Part shown: piece after piece, positions 40,437-49,215 of the stretch
Layout: each line of letters begins with the position of its first letter
How positions within the stretch are numbered: the first letter of the stretch is position 1
Source of the DNA: Microbacterium faecale
Lineage (GTDB): Bacteria > Actinomycetota > Actinomycetes > Actinomycetales > Microbacteriaceae
DNA length: 64,000 bases
NCBI RefSeq assembly: GCF_014640975.1
Contig: NZ_BMHO01000001.1
Location: 1,312,166 to 1,376,165 of the forward strand
Reading direction: 5' to 3'
Made by a program: the position numbers and the translations under genes
Notes under the pieces: model-generated
Told to the model about the DNA's origin: nothing
The model's input: only the letters and a program-made list of their open reading frames with translations
Databases searched by the model: none

Positions 40437-41483
40437 TCACACCGACACGGGCGGCGACAGGACGTGCTCGAGGTCGCTGGCGTCAACGAGCGGATCATCG
40501 AGGTCCACCGTCAGCTGCGAATGAGCGATCATCTTCGCTGACCCGGTGATCGTGGAGTGCAGCGCCGCGTACTCGCCGACGCGCGCACGGCCGAGCACCT
40601 TTCCGAGGAAGCGGTTGCCGCGCGGCGAAATCGTCTCGAGTGCTTCGCCCTCGCGGATCTCGCCACGCTGCGCCATCAGCGCCAGCCGCGCCGAGGTTCC
40701 GGTCCCGGTGGGGGAGCGGCAGAGCACCCCCGGGTGCACGTATGTCGCCGACGGTGACTCGTATCTGCCGTCGCCGATCGCCGTCACCGGCCCTCGGAAG
40801 TGCGCGAACGGAAGCGGCCCGACCGCGCCGAGCTCCGGATGCTCTTCCTTCAGGCCGGGACGGGCGGCACGGACGAACGCGTCGCCGAAGGCCGTCAGGG
40901 CGATCTGCTCCTCCGAGGTCAGGTGGAAGCCGTGCTCCGTGGCGTCGATCACCGCGTAGTAGGCGCCAGACCAGACGAGATCGAACCGCACGGTTCCGTA
41001 GTGCGGCACCTCGACGCTCAGCCCCTCGTCAGCGACATAGGCGGGCTCGCCGCGGGTCGTAATCGAACGGACTCGGCCGCCGGAATTTTCTGCCGTGATC
41101 CGTGCCAGGCCCGCCGGGGACTCGAGGACGATCTCCTGCCGTCCGTCCTGCATCGGGATCGTCCCGCTCTGCAGGAGGGCCGTCGCCGTGCAGATCGTGT
41201 TCGATCCGGAGTACAGCGGGTAGCCCATCGCCTCCATGATGATGTAGCCGGCCTGGGCCTCCGGGTGGCTCGGCTCGACGATCAGATCCACCGACATCGC
41301 CGGATCCCCGTAGGGTTCGGAGAGCAGCAGTCGGCGCAGTCCGTCGCCCTCGTGCTGCAGGTAGCGCGCCTTCTCCAACACGGTGGCGCCGGGGAGCGGA
41401 CCGACGCCGTCGAGGACGATGCGACTGACGTCGCCTCCGGATTGCGTGTCGATGAGGGTCAGGGTGCGTTCACGATCCTGCAT
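40437..41483 (-). CDS. Proline racemase-family protein with Ser/Thr at the catalytic positions
   Basis: A 348-residue protein of the proline racemase/hydroxyproline epimerase/trans-3-hydroxyproline dehydratase family. The first catalytic position is Ser in YSGSNTICTATALL (canonical MCGHxxI has Cys). The second is Thr in CRSPTGTGTSARLA (canonical SPCGTGT has Cys). Ser/Cys and Cys/Thr combinations are described in the family; Ser/Thr in one protein is unusual as far as I know. GGAG precedes the ATG, and the gene overlaps an MDR oxidoreductase gene by 14 bases. A role in imino-acid or related catabolism is inferred. Confidence 0.85.
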   Translation of the reverse strand: MQDRERTLTLIDTQSGGDVSRIVLDGVGPLPGATVLEKARYLQHEGDGLRRLLLSEPYGDPAMSVDLIVEPSHPEAQAGYIIMEAMGYPLYSGSNTICTATALLQSGTIPMQDGRQEIVLESPAGLARITAENSGGRVRSITTRGEPAYVADEGLSVEVPHYGTVRFDLVWSGAYYAVIDATEHGFHLTSEEQIALTAFGDAFVRAARPGLKEEHPELGAVGPLPFAHFRGPVTAIGDGRYESPSATYVHPGVLCRSPTGTGTSARLALMAQRGEIREGEALETISPRGNRFLGKVLGRARVGEYAALHSTITGSAKMIAHSQLTVDLDDPLVDASDLEHVLSPPVSV

Positions 41484-42588
41484 GGGGTGCTCCGATCCGC
41501 TCCCAGTGCCGGTCGGGCACCACGACGAGCTTGCCGATGAATGACTTGTCCATGAAGGTCCGCTGCGCATCGTGGAAGTCTGAGAGGCGGAACGTGCGGT
41601 CGAGCAGCGGGCGGATCTCACCGGTCTGGATGTAGCCCGCCAGGCGGCGGAAATCGGTGCGGGTGCCCTGCGACGACCCGTTCAGTTGCAGCTGCTTCAG
41701 GTACATGGTGCGCAGGTCGAGCTCGACGACGGGCCCGCCGATCGCGCCCGCCGTCGTATATCGGCCCTCCGGGCGCAGGATCCGCAGCAGGTCGTTGAAC
41801 ATCGGCCCCGCGACGAGGTCCGCGACGACGTCAATGGGGCCATCGACGACGCGTTCGACGTCGGTCACGAGGTCACCGCCGCGCAGGATCACGTCCTCTG
41901 CGCCGATCTGCCGCAGAGCATCCTCCTTACCGGGGCTCGACACGGCGTACGGCACCGCGCCGCGCACCCGCGCGAGCTGGATGATCGCGGATCCGACGCC
42001 GCCCGAGGCGCCCGTGACGAGCACGCGATCGCCCCGCGCGACGCGCGCGCGCTCCAACATCTGCTCTGCCGTGAGATACGCGCAACAGAAGGTCGCCAGC
42101 TCGGCGTCGGAGATGTCGGCCGTGATCTCGTGCGCGTTGGCGGCGGGCACCACCTGGTACTCCGCGTACCCGCCGTCGCGCCCGTGACCGATGTAGTCGA
42201 TGTCGGCAAGGCTGTCGTCGCCCTCGGGCCTGTTGTAGATACTGAAATCGACCATGACGCGCTCGCCGATGCGGTCGGGCGAAACGCCTGACCCGACTGC
42301 GACGATCTCGCCGACAGAATCTGTTCCCTGGATCCGCGGGAACTCGAGCGTCGATCGCCCGCGTCGCCAGGTCGAGACCGACGCGGGGTCGGTCTCGGTG
42401 CCGTATGCGCCCTCGCGCACCCACACGTCGGTGTTGTTCATACCGCACGCGTGGACGTCGATGAGCACTTCGTCCGGGCCCGGTGCCGGTGTCGGCACGT
42501 CCCGGTAGACCAGCTGTTCCAAACCGCCGTGCCCTACGAGCTGCACGGCCTTCATCTCCGCGGGAATCGCGGTGGTCTCGGCCATCAT
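41470..42588 (-). CDS. MDR-family alcohol dehydrogenase/quinone reductase-like protein
   Basis: A 372-residue medium-chain dehydrogenase/reductase. The GroES-like half has VLIDVHACGMNNTDVWVREGAYG and QGTDSVGEIVAVG. The Rossmann half has VLVTGASGGVGSAIIQLARVRGA. The catalytic Cys/His zinc set is incomplete (Cys in ACGMN, no GHE motif). It begins seven bases after a TACACT -10 box and is co-transcribed with the proline-racemase-like gene. A paired oxidoreductase and epimerase/dehydratase suggests a small catabolic route. Confidence 0.87.
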   Translation of the reverse strand: MMAETTAIPAEMKAVQLVGHGGLEQLVYRDVPTPAPGPDEVLIDVHACGMNNTDVWVREGAYGTETDPASVSTWRRGRSTLEFPRIQGTDSVGEIVAVGSGVSPDRIGERVMVDFSIYNRPEGDDSLADIDYIGHGRDGGYAEYQVVPAANAHEITADISDAELATFCCAYLTAEQMLERARVARGDRVLVTGASGGVGSAIIQLARVRGAVPYAVSSPGKEDALRQIGAEDVILRGGDLVTDVERVVDGPIDVVADLVAGPMFNDLLRILRPEGRYTTAGAIGGPVVELDLRTMYLKQLQLNGSSQGTRTDFRRLAGYIQTGEIRPLLDRTFRLSDFHDAQRTFMDKSFIGKLVVVPDRHWERIGAPHAGS

Positions 42589-42595
42589 GAGACCG

Positions 42596-42601
42596 AGTGT
42601 A
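42596..42601 (-). promoter_or_regulatory. -10 box (TACACT) of the MDR-racemase operon
   Basis: On the minus strand TACACT ends seven bases before the ATG at 42588, with no Shine-Dalgarno, consistent with leaderless [11 protein letters not shown]. Confidence 0.45.
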
Positions 42602-42754
42602 GGGGCGCGGACGCCCGCACGGAATAGCTATCAGGCATGCCCCGGATGAGGTGTTGCGCCCGAGACCGGCGACGGCCAGTCTGGGGAGCATGGAGACGAT
42701 CGGCGGGGTGGGCGTGAGGCGCGCCGTGGTGACGGCGGCTGACGGAGCGCGACC

Positions 42755-43381
42755 ATGACGTGGGCGCTCATCGCCGACCTGTTCGGCACGTTCTTCTTCG
42801 CGATCTCGGGCTGTCTGCTCGCCGTCGGTCGCGGCTACGACCTCGTCGGATCCCTGCTGCTCGGCGCGCTGACGGGGCTGGGCGGCGGCGTCATCCGCGA
42901 CGTGATCATCGGACGCCTGCCCGTCGCGTTCGACCAGCCGGTCTACCTGCTGCCGCCGGTCCTCGCGGCGCTGCTCGTGTTCGCCATCGCGCCCAGCGTG
43001 CAGCGCTTCCGGCGCACGCTGTTGGTGTTCGACGCCGGCGGGCTCGGCCTGTTCTGCACGACGGGCACGGTCATCGCCCTGAGCGCCGGCCTGAACCCGA
43101 TCGCGGCCATCGTACTCGGCGTCACGAGCGCGGTCGGCGGCGGACTGCTGCGGGACGTGGTCGCCAACCGTGATCCGCAACTGTTCAACCCGAACGACCT
43201 CTACGCGGTCCCCGCAATTCTTGGTGCGGCTCTCCTCGTCGGACTCTGGGTCCTCGGCTGGCACTCATCGCTCACTGGCTTCGCCGTCGCGGCGTTCGTG
43301 TTCCTGTTCCGCGTCGTGTCGCTGCGTTTCAAGTGGCGGATCCCGCACGCGAGCCCGCCTCGCGGCAGCGAAGAGCCGTGA
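42755..43381 (+). CDS. Trimeric intracellular cation channel (TRIC)-family membrane protein
   Basis: A 208-residue protein with about seven helices built from two repeats, each with the family motif: LTGLGGGVIRDVIIG and TSAVGGGLLRDVVAN. This is the UPF0126/YicG family, whose prokaryotic members form trimeric monovalent-cation channels. It is monocistronic, and its end converges on a CDF exporter gene. GGAG precedes the ATG. Confidence 0.9.
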   Translation: MTWALIADLFGTFFFAISGCLLAVGRGYDLVGSLLLGALTGLGGGVIRDVIIGRLPVAFDQPVYLLPPVLAALLVFAIAPSVQRFRRTLLVFDAGGLGLFCTTGTVIALSAGLNPIAAIVLGVTSAVGGGLLRDVVANRDPQLFNPNDLYAVPAILGAALLVGLWVLGWHSSLTGFAVAAFVFLFRVVSLRFKWRIPHASPPRGSEEP

Positions 43382-43391
43382 CGGTCTCGGC

Positions 43392-44312
43392 TCAGGGGTG
43401 GGTGATCGAGTCTGGCTCGCTCGCCCGGATCTGCTCGGTCTCGATCTGGAAGGTCGTGTGGTCGATGCGCACGTCGAAGTGCTCGGCGACGCATCGCTTC
43501 GCTGCGTCGAGGACCTCCGCGGCGTGGCCGTCGGTGAAGCATTCGTCGCGCACGACGAGGTGACCCGTAAGTGTGGCCAGTCCCGTCCCGACCGTCGACG
43601 CGTGGAGGTCGTGCACGTCCGTGACGTGCTCCAATTCGCGCAGGTGGCGCCGCACGTCGTCGAGGTCGAGGCCGACGGGGGTGAACTCCATGAGCACCCG
43701 CATCGTCTCGCGGACGATGATGGCTGCCCGCGGCACGATGAGCGCGGCGATGACGAGGCTCGCGATGGGGTCGGCACGCAGGAAGCCCGTCGTCGCGATG
43801 ACGATCGCCGCGACGATCACGGCGACGGATCCGAGCGCGTCGTTGACGACCTCGAGGAAGGCCGCGCGCATGTTGACGTTCGCGTTGCGCTGAGTCGTGA
43901 GCACCGCGATCGCGATGACGTTCGCCGTGAGGCCGACGACGCCGAACACGAGCAGTCCGACTCCCGGCACCTCCGGGGGATCCACCAGCCGCCGGATGCC
44001 CTCGATCGCGCTGTAGATTCCCACGACGATGAGCAGGGCCGCCTGGGCGAGCGCGGCGATCACCTCGGCGCGTCGAAACCCCCACGTGCGCGTCGAGCTC
44101 GCGGGTCGCAGCATGAGCGTCGCGGCCACGAATGCCACGGCGAGTCCGGCCGCATCCGTGAGCATGTGCGCCGTGTCGGTGAGCAGTGCGAGGCTGCCGG
44201 TCATGACGGATCCGATCGCCTGCGCGACGAAGACTGCGAACGTCAGACCGAACGCGATCGCGAGGCGAGCGCGGTTGTCGACCGCGGCGCCCGGAGGATG
44301 ATGAGCACCCAC
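43392..44312 (-). CDS. Cation diffusion facilitator (CDF) metal exporter
   Basis: A 306-residue proton-coupled exporter of Zn or related divalent metals. Six helices are evident. The first metal site is in helix 2 (LLTDTAHMLTDAAGL, D and HxxxD). In helix 5 the usual HxxxD reads ExxxD (LEVVNDALGS). The cytoplasmic domain contains VHDLHASTVGTGLATLTGHLVV. The start is a GTG at 44312 with GAGGGG upstream; a longer frame upstream lacks similarity. A weak Zur-like AT-rich patch lies at 44393-44411. Confidence 0.88.
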   Translation of the reverse strand: MGAHHPPGAAVDNRARLAIAFGLTFAVFVAQAIGSVMTGSLALLTDTAHMLTDAAGLAVAFVAATLMLRPASSTRTWGFRRAEVIAALAQAALLIVVGIYSAIEGIRRLVDPPEVPGVGLLVFGVVGLTANVIAIAVLTTQRNANVNMRAAFLEVVNDALGSVAVIVAAIVIATTGFLRADPIASLVIAALIVPRAAIIVRETMRVLMEFTPVGLDLDDVRRHLRELEHVTDVHDLHASTVGTGLATLTGHLVVRDECFTDGHAAEVLDAAKRCVAEHFDVRIDHTTFQIETEQIRASEPDSITHP

Positions 44313-44437
44313 GCAGGCCCCCTCTCTTCTCGCCGTCGAGCATACCGGGGCGACCGGAGAGACTGCTGTGCTCAAGTCCTGATGAGAGGGTAAATCAGAA
44401 CCATTATCGACAGCGACCTGAGCGGCGCCGCGGCGCG

Positions 44438-44911
44438 TCAGTCGAGCCCGAGGTCCTTTCGGATCCGGGCCACGTGACCGGTCGCCTTGACGTTGTACTT
44501 CGCCAACGCGATCTTCCCGTCCTCGTCGACGACAAACGTCGAGCGGATGACACCCTCGACGACCTTGCCGTAGTTCTTCTTCTCGCCCCAGACGCCGTAC
44601 GCGAGATGCACCGTGCGGTCCGGATCGCTGAGAAGCGGGTACGTCAGCGCGTCGCGCTCGGCGAACTGCTTCAGCTTCGCGGGCTCGTCGCGCGAGATGC
44701 CGACGACGTCGTAGCCAGCGCCCTGCAACGATGCGAGGGAGTTGCGGAAGTCGCAGGCCTCGGTGGTGCACCCGGGGGTCATGGCCGCCGGGTAGAAGAA
44801 CAGCACGACCTTGCGACCGCGGAAGTCGGCGAGCGAGACGGCCGTGCCGTCCTGGTCGAGCAGCGAGAAGTCGGGTGCGGGGGATCCTGCCTCGAGGCGC
44901 GTGTCAGTCAT
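44438..44911 (-). CDS. bcp: Thioredoxin-dependent peroxiredoxin (BCP/PrxQ)
   Basis: A 157-residue peroxiredoxin that reduces hydrogen and alkyl peroxides with thioredoxin. The active site TPGCTTEACDF holds the peroxidatic Cys and, five residues on, the resolving Cys, the atypical two-cysteine PrxQ pattern. Other family blocks are VVLFFYPAAM, VVGISRDEPAKLKQF and PLLSDPDRTVHLAYGVWGEK. A TAGGCT -10 box lies seven bases before the ATG. It is followed on the other strand by the convergent-side CDF promoter region. Confidence 0.93.
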   Translation of the reverse strand: MTDTRLEAGSPAPDFSLLDQDGTAVSLADFRGRKVVLFFYPAAMTPGCTTEACDFRNSLASLQGAGYDVVGISRDEPAKLKQFAERDALTYPLLSDPDRTVHLAYGVWGEKKNYGKVVEGVIRSTFVVDEDGKIALAKYNVKATGHVARIRKDLGLD

Positions 44912-44918
44912 CTGTGCC

Positions 44919-44924
44919 AGCCTA
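44919..44924 (-). promoter_or_regulatory. -10 box (TAGGCT) of bcp
   Basis: On the minus strand TAGGCT ends seven bases before the bcp ATG, with no ribosome site between: a leaderless-type start. Confidence 0.4.
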
Positions 44925-44925
44925 C

Positions 44926-46041
44926 TCAGCCGAGCTCGAGCTCTGTGCGAATTGGGTCGAACTCGATGAGCTTCGCGCCGCTCAGCACACCGTTGCGGTA
45001 GGCCGACTCGATCACGACCGTCGCCGTGGCGACGTCCATCGGGATCTGGAACACGGCGGCGCGCTCGAACACGTCCGTGAGCCCCTTCGGGTCGTTGATC
45101 GGTTGGAAGACCTGCTCGTCCGGGGCCTCGAGCCGGATGGACGTCTCGTCGTACGTCGCGGACTCGCTGAGGTGCCAGTCGACGTCGATCGCAAGATACA
45201 TCTGCTCGGGCGCGGCCCAGCCGTCGCCCTGGCCGCGCCCGGCATCGAGGTACGGCGTGGCGATCGCACCGGTGACCTGGCCTTGCACGGTCGCCGGCCC
45301 GGAGATCCAATGCTCGAACGTCGTGTCGAGCTTCTCCGCGTTCGTCAGCGTGACCTCACGCGGCCCGGGGTAGGCGTGCGGGACGTCGCTGTCGATGCGG
45401 ATGCCGTCCACGAGGCTCACGGACTGGCGCGCGTCGGCGGTCTCGATCTCGATGAGGGCGTCCTCGGGGGAGTGGTCCTCCGGCACGCTCATTACGATCG
45501 TGCCCATGCTGCGGGCGTCGTTATTCGACGTGCTGAGCAGCTGCATGCCGTCCGCTCCCGGGGACTTGACGACGACGTCCGTGCGGGGTGCGGATCCGCG
45601 CGGCTCCCATTCCGGGTCCATGGTCTCGTAGCGGCTGACGAGCAGCGCGTACCCGTCGGCGGCGCGGACCTCCGCTGGGGTCTCGCCGTCCTCGTCTGCG
45701 TCGAGTGCGTCGCCGGTGAGGTCCTCGTACACCGCAGCACTGATCGTCGGGACGACTCCCGCGTGGGTGATCTGAACGGCGAGGCCCGGTGCATGCACGC
45801 CACTCTCGGCGCCGGCGTCGATCTCCGTCAGCTCGACGTCGCCGAGCAGCTGGGTCGTGCCGGCGAGGTCCGGCTCTGCGGCCGGCAGCGAGGCATCGAC
45901 CGCGGCCGCTTCCGCCGTCTCACCGGTGGAGCCCTCCGTCACGGCGTCGCGGAGCGGAAGTGACAGGCTGCACGACGCGAGGCCAGCGGCGAGAGCGAGA
46001 GTCAGGGCCGCTGCTGCGGTGCGACGGGCGCGGATGTTCAT
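44926..46041 (-). CDS. Predicted lipoprotein of unknown function
   Basis: A 371-residue exported protein. The signal peptide (residues 1-24) ends in a lipobox, GLASC, so the mature form is anchored outside the membrane. The rest is acidic, with beta-rich segments and no recognised catalytic motif; two regions (about 70-200 and 215-365) may be related beta domains. GGAGGT precedes the ATG. It lies upstream of bcp on the same strand, 14 bases apart. I do not recognise the family. Confidence 0.75.
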   Translation of the reverse strand: MNIRARRTAAAALTLALAAGLASCSLSLPLRDAVTEGSTGETAEAAAVDASLPAAEPDLAGTTQLLGDVELTEIDAGAESGVHAPGLAVQITHAGVVPTISAAVYEDLTGDALDADEDGETPAEVRAADGYALLVSRYETMDPEWEPRGSAPRTDVVVKSPGADGMQLLSTSNNDARSMGTIVMSVPEDHSPEDALIEIETADARQSVSLVDGIRIDSDVPHAYPGPREVTLTNAEKLDTTFEHWISGPATVQGQVTGAIATPYLDAGRGQGDGWAAPEQMYLAIDVDWHLSESATYDETSIRLEAPDEQVFQPINDPKGLTDVFERAAVFQIPMDVATATVVIESAYRNGVLSGAKLIEFDPIRTELELG

Positions 46042-46121
46042 GGGACCTCCAGGTGCGTGACACAAACAGCGATCGACCATACCCGAGAAATCAACAGGTG
46101 ATGGAATCTGGCGAGCGGGCG

Positions 46122-47162
46122 TCAGTGCTCGTCGCGGTGGGCGAACGTCTCCAGCAGGCCCTGCAACGAGGACAGGCGAGCCGGCGAGACGTCGGGCGAC
46201 TCGTTGAGCGCGCAGTCCGGGGCCGTCGGGAGATGGGTGCAGCCACGCGGGCACTGCTCGGCGACGTCGGCGAGATCACCGAACGCCGCGAGGATGTTGT
46301 CAGGGTCGACGTGTCCGAGCCCGAACGATCGCACGCCCGGGGTGTCGATCACCCAGCCGTCGCCGGCCTCCGAACGGAAGCGCAGCGAGACCGTCGACGA
46401 CGACGTGTGGCGTCCGCGTCCCGTCACCTCGTTGACGTGTCCGGTGGCACGGTCCGCGTCGGGCACCAGTGCGTTCACGAGCGTCGACTTCCCCACGCCG
46501 GAGTGCCCGACGAACACCGTCGAATGGCCGACGAGCGCCGCGCCGATCTCGTCGATCGGCACGTGCTGCGGCGACGACCGGAACACGCGGAGGTCGTCGA
46601 TGCCCTCGAAGTGCGTGAGGAACTCCTCCGGATCGGCCACGTCGGTCTTCGTCACGACCAGGAGCGGGCGGATCCCCGCGTCGAGCGCGGCCACGAGATA
46701 GCGGTCGACGAGGCGCGGGCGGGGCGTCGGATCCGCGGCCGCAACGACCACCAGCATCTGGTCGGCGTTGGCGACGATGACGCGCTCGACGTTATCGGTG
46801 TCGTCGGCCGAGCGTCGCAGCAGCGACGTGCGCTCCTCGATGCCGACGATCCGGCCAAGCGTCCCCTCGTCTCCGGAGGTGTCGCCGACCACGCGCGCGC
46901 GATCGCCCGTGACGATCGGCGTCCGCCGCAGCTCGCGGGCGCGCGCCGTGATGACCTCGCGCTCCGTGGTGTCCTTCTCGTCGATCAGGACGCGGTATCG
47001 GCCACGGTCTACGCCGAGCACGCGCCCGATGATGGCGTCCTCGTGGGCGGGCCGGCGCTTCGTGCGCGGTCGGTTGGCCTTCGGGTTCGGGCGCACCCGG
47101 ATGGCGGACTCGTCGTAGATCTCGTCGTCATCGTCGTCGTCGACGTCGCTCCACCAGCTCAT
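46122..47162 (-). CDS. rsgA: Ribosome small subunit-dependent GTPase A
   Basis: A 346-residue circularly permuted GTPase that assists late 30S maturation. An acidic N-terminus and OB fold precede the G domain, with G4 (VTKTD) before G1 (GHSGVGKST) and G3 (DTPGV). The C-terminal zinc knuckle is CPRGCTHLPTAPDC. The ATG at 47162 lies two bases past the aroA stop; an overlapping GTG at 47168 is possible. The aroA-rsgA order is also found in mycobacteria and other actinobacteria. Confidence 0.94.
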   Translation of the reverse strand: MSWWSDVDDDDDDEIYDESAIRVRPNPKANRPRTKRRPAHEDAIIGRVLGVDRGRYRVLIDEKDTTEREVITARARELRRTPIVTGDRARVVGDTSGDEGTLGRIVGIEERTSLLRRSADDTDNVERVIVANADQMLVVVAAADPTPRPRLVDRYLVAALDAGIRPLLVVTKTDVADPEEFLTHFEGIDDLRVFRSSPQHVPIDEIGAALVGHSTVFVGHSGVGKSTLVNALVPDADRATGHVNEVTGRGRHTSSSTVSLRFRSEAGDGWVIDTPGVRSFGLGHVDPDNILAAFGDLADVAEQCPRGCTHLPTAPDCALNESPDVSPARLSSLQGLLETFAHRDEH

Positions 47163-47164
47163 GG

Positions 47165-48502
47165 TCACCCGGTGAGCATCTGCTGCCAGAGGGCCGGAAA
47201 CTGCGGCATCGTCTTGGCGGTCGTCCCGATGTCGTCGACGACGACGCCGGGCACCCGCAGACCGACGAGGGCGCCGGTCGTCGCGATGCGGTGGTCGTGG
47301 CGTGCCTCCCAGGTGCCGGCATGCAGCGGCGCGGGCACGATGCGGATCCCGTCGTCGAGTTCGTGAGCTTCGCCACCGAGCGCGCGGAGGTTGTCCACGA
47401 GCGCCGCGATGCGGTCGGTCTCGTGCTGGCGGATGTGGCCGATGCCGGTGAACGACGACGGCGAGTCCGCGAACGCGGCGATGCCGACGAGGGTCGGCGT
47501 GAGCTCGCTGACGGCCGACAAGTCAAGATCGACGCCGTGGATCCGCGTGCCGCCCGTGACCGTGACGGCGCCGCCGCGACGGGTGACGCGCGCGCCGAGC
47601 AGCGACAGGATCTCGGTGAGCTGGCCGCCCGGCTGCGTCGGGTGCGCGGGCCACGCGGGGATCGTCACGGAGCCGCCGGCCACCATGGCGGCGGCCAGGA
47701 ACGGTGCGGCGTTCGACAGGTCGGGCTCGATCGAGACGGTCTTGCCGCGCGGCGTGGTCGCCGGGACGATCCACTCGCCGGCGCTCGGCCGCTCGACGAG
47801 GACGCCGCGGCGCGAGAGCGACTCCACGGTCATGTCGATGTGCGGCATGCTCGGCAGGCGCTTGCCCGTGTGCTTCAGGTGCAGTCCGACGTCGAAGCGC
47901 GGCGCCGCGAGCAGCAGGCCGGAGACGAACTGGCTCGACCCGGAGGCGTCGATCTCGAGCTCGCCGCCGCGGATCTGGCCGCGGCCGTGGACCGTGAACG
48001 GGAGGCTCCAGTTGCCCCCGTCGTCGATGTCGACGCCGAGGTCGCGCAGCGCCTTGATCATCGTTCCCATGGGGCGGTGCAGCGAGTTGTCATCCGCCGT
48101 CATGTGAACGTCGCCCTCGGCCAGGCCGAGGAGCGGCGCGACGAACCGCATCACGGTTCCCGCCTGCCCGGAGTCGATCTCGCACCCGCCGCGCAGCGTA
48201 CGCGGCGGTGTCACCTCGACATCGTGGCCGAACGGGCTGTCGCCCGGAACGCGGTCGATCGTCACGCCGAGCGCGCGGAGGGCGTCGCCCATCCGTCGCG
48301 AGTCGGCGGAGAGGAGGGGACCGGCGATGCGCCCAGGGCCATCGGCGATCGCCGCGAGCACCAGCTCGCGGTTGGTCAGTGACTTGGATCCGGGCACCGT
48401 GACGCTCGCGTCGAGCGGTTTCGAGGCCACAGGCGCGTCGAACGGGCCGCGGGGCGCGCTTGCCGCGGATGTGGATGTGGGGGAATACCCTCGGGTGCTC
48501 AT
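47165..48502 (-). CDS. aroA: 3-phosphoshikimate 1-carboxyvinyltransferase (EPSP synthase)
   Basis: A 445-residue enzyme of aromatic amino acid synthesis, joining shikimate 3-phosphate and PEP. Conserved segments include VPGSKSLTNRELVLAA (substrate-binding Lys and Ser), DSGQAGTVMRF, GSSQFVSGLLLAAP, IEPDLSNAAPFLAAA and the C-terminal HDHRIATTGALVGL. The two-domain inside-out barrel length is normal. It is divergent from the sigma factor gene; its first codons carry the sigma factor promoter, and its own -10 box lies eight bases before the ATG. Confidence 0.95.
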   Translation of the reverse strand: MSTRGYSPTSTSAASAPRGPFDAPVASKPLDASVTVPGSKSLTNRELVLAAIADGPGRIAGPLLSADSRRMGDALRALGVTIDRVPGDSPFGHDVEVTPPRTLRGGCEIDSGQAGTVMRFVAPLLGLAEGDVHMTADDNSLHRPMGTMIKALRDLGVDIDDGGNWSLPFTVHGRGQIRGGELEIDASGSSQFVSGLLLAAPRFDVGLHLKHTGKRLPSMPHIDMTVESLSRRGVLVERPSAGEWIVPATTPRGKTVSIEPDLSNAAPFLAAAMVAGGSVTIPAWPAHPTQPGGQLTEILSLLGARVTRRGGAVTVTGGTRIHGVDLDLSAVSELTPTLVGIAAFADSPSSFTGIGHIRQHETDRIAALVDNLRALGGEAHELDDGIRIVPAPLHAGTWEARHDHRIATTGALVGLRVPGVVVDDIGTTAKTMPQFPALWQQMLTG

Positions 48503-48508
48503 CGCGTT
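48481..48508 (+). promoter_or_regulatory. SigH/SigR-type autoregulatory promoter
   Basis: GGGAAT (48481-48486) and GTT (48506-48508) are 19 bases apart, matching the SigR/SigH promoter form GGAAT-N18/19-GTT. It lies inside the start of aroA and points toward the sigma factor gene, whose ATG is about 33 bases downstream. Positive feedback under thiol-oxidative stress is implied. Confidence 0.65.
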
Positions 48509-48510
48509 CT

Positions 48511-48516
48511 ACCTTA
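48511..48516 (-). promoter_or_regulatory. -10 box (TAAGGT) of aroA
   Basis: On the minus strand TAAGGT ends eight bases before the aroA ATG. It overlaps the expected transcription start of the divergent sigma factor promoter. Confidence 0.4.
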
Positions 48517-48540
48517 GTGAACCCCAGGGAGAGGTGACGG

Positions 48541-49215
48541 ATGAGCGTGGCCGTACGGATCGCACGACCCCTCGAGGTCGCTGACGTGGTCCTCGACGTA
48601 GGCTTGCCGGTGATGGATGACGCCGAGATCCCCGAGAGCACCGATCCTCGAACCCAATTCGAGGAGCAGGCGCTGCCGTACATGGACCAGCTGTACGGCG
48701 CCGCGATGCGCATGGCGCGCAATCCACAGGACGCGGCCGACCTCGTGCAGGACACGTTCGTCAAGGCCTACGCCGCGTGGGGACGGTTTACACAGGGCAC
48801 CAACCTGAAGGCCTGGCTGTACCGGATCCTCACGAACACGTACATCAACGGCTACCGCAAGCGTCAGCGTGAGCCGTACCAGGGCGCGATCGACGAGCTC
48901 GAGGACTGGCAGCTCGGCGGCGCGGTGTCGACCACGTCGTCGTCCCGGCGCTCCGCCGAGGCGGAGGCGATCGACCGCATGCCCGCCTCCGCGGTCAAGG
49001 ACGCACTTCAGGAACTGAAAGAGGACTTCCGGATGGTCGTCTACCTCGCTGACGTCGAGGGATTCGCCTACCAGGAGATCGCCGACATCATGGACACCCC
49101 GATCGGCACCGTCATGAGTCGCCTGCACCGTGGCCGGCGACTGCTGAGGGAAAGCCTGCGGGGGTACGCGGCGGAGCGAGGAATCGTCGCGGCACAGACA
49201 GGAGAAGACAAGTGA
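48541..49215 (+). CDS. sigH: ECF sigma factor of the SigH/SigR thiol-stress type
   Basis: A 224-residue group-4 sigma factor. Region 2 contains [29 protein letters not shown] and [25 protein letters not shown]. Region 4 contains [34 protein letters not shown]. It should direct RNA polymerase to genes for thioredoxin, mycothiol and protein repair. The ATG at 48541 has AGGGAGAGG at ideal distance. An internal ATG at 48613 would give the shorter, canonical-length protein. The anti-sigma gene follows, overlapping by 4 bases. Confidence 0.93.
   Translation: MSVAVRIARPLEVADVVLDVGLPVMDDAEIPESTDPRTQFEEQALPYMDQLYGAAMRMARNPQDAADLVQDTFVKAYAAWGRFTQGTNLKAWLYRILTNTYINGYRKRQREPYQGAIDELEDWQLGGAVSTTSSSRRSAEAEAIDRMPASAVKDALQELKEDFRMVVYLADVEGFAYQEIADIMDTPIGTVMSRLHRGRRLLRESLRGYAAERGIVAAQTGEDK

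Noticed and set aside
43170..44393. 407-codon plus-strand frame overlapping the TRIC and CDF genes
   Set aside because: It overlaps two well-supported genes, and its [11 protein letters not shown] is low-complexity Arg/Asp/Glu with no motif.
44393..44411. Zur box upstream of the CDF exporter
   Set aside because: The AT-rich patch AATCAGAACCATTATCGAC has only weak dyad symmetry and a poor match to actinobacterial Zur sites.
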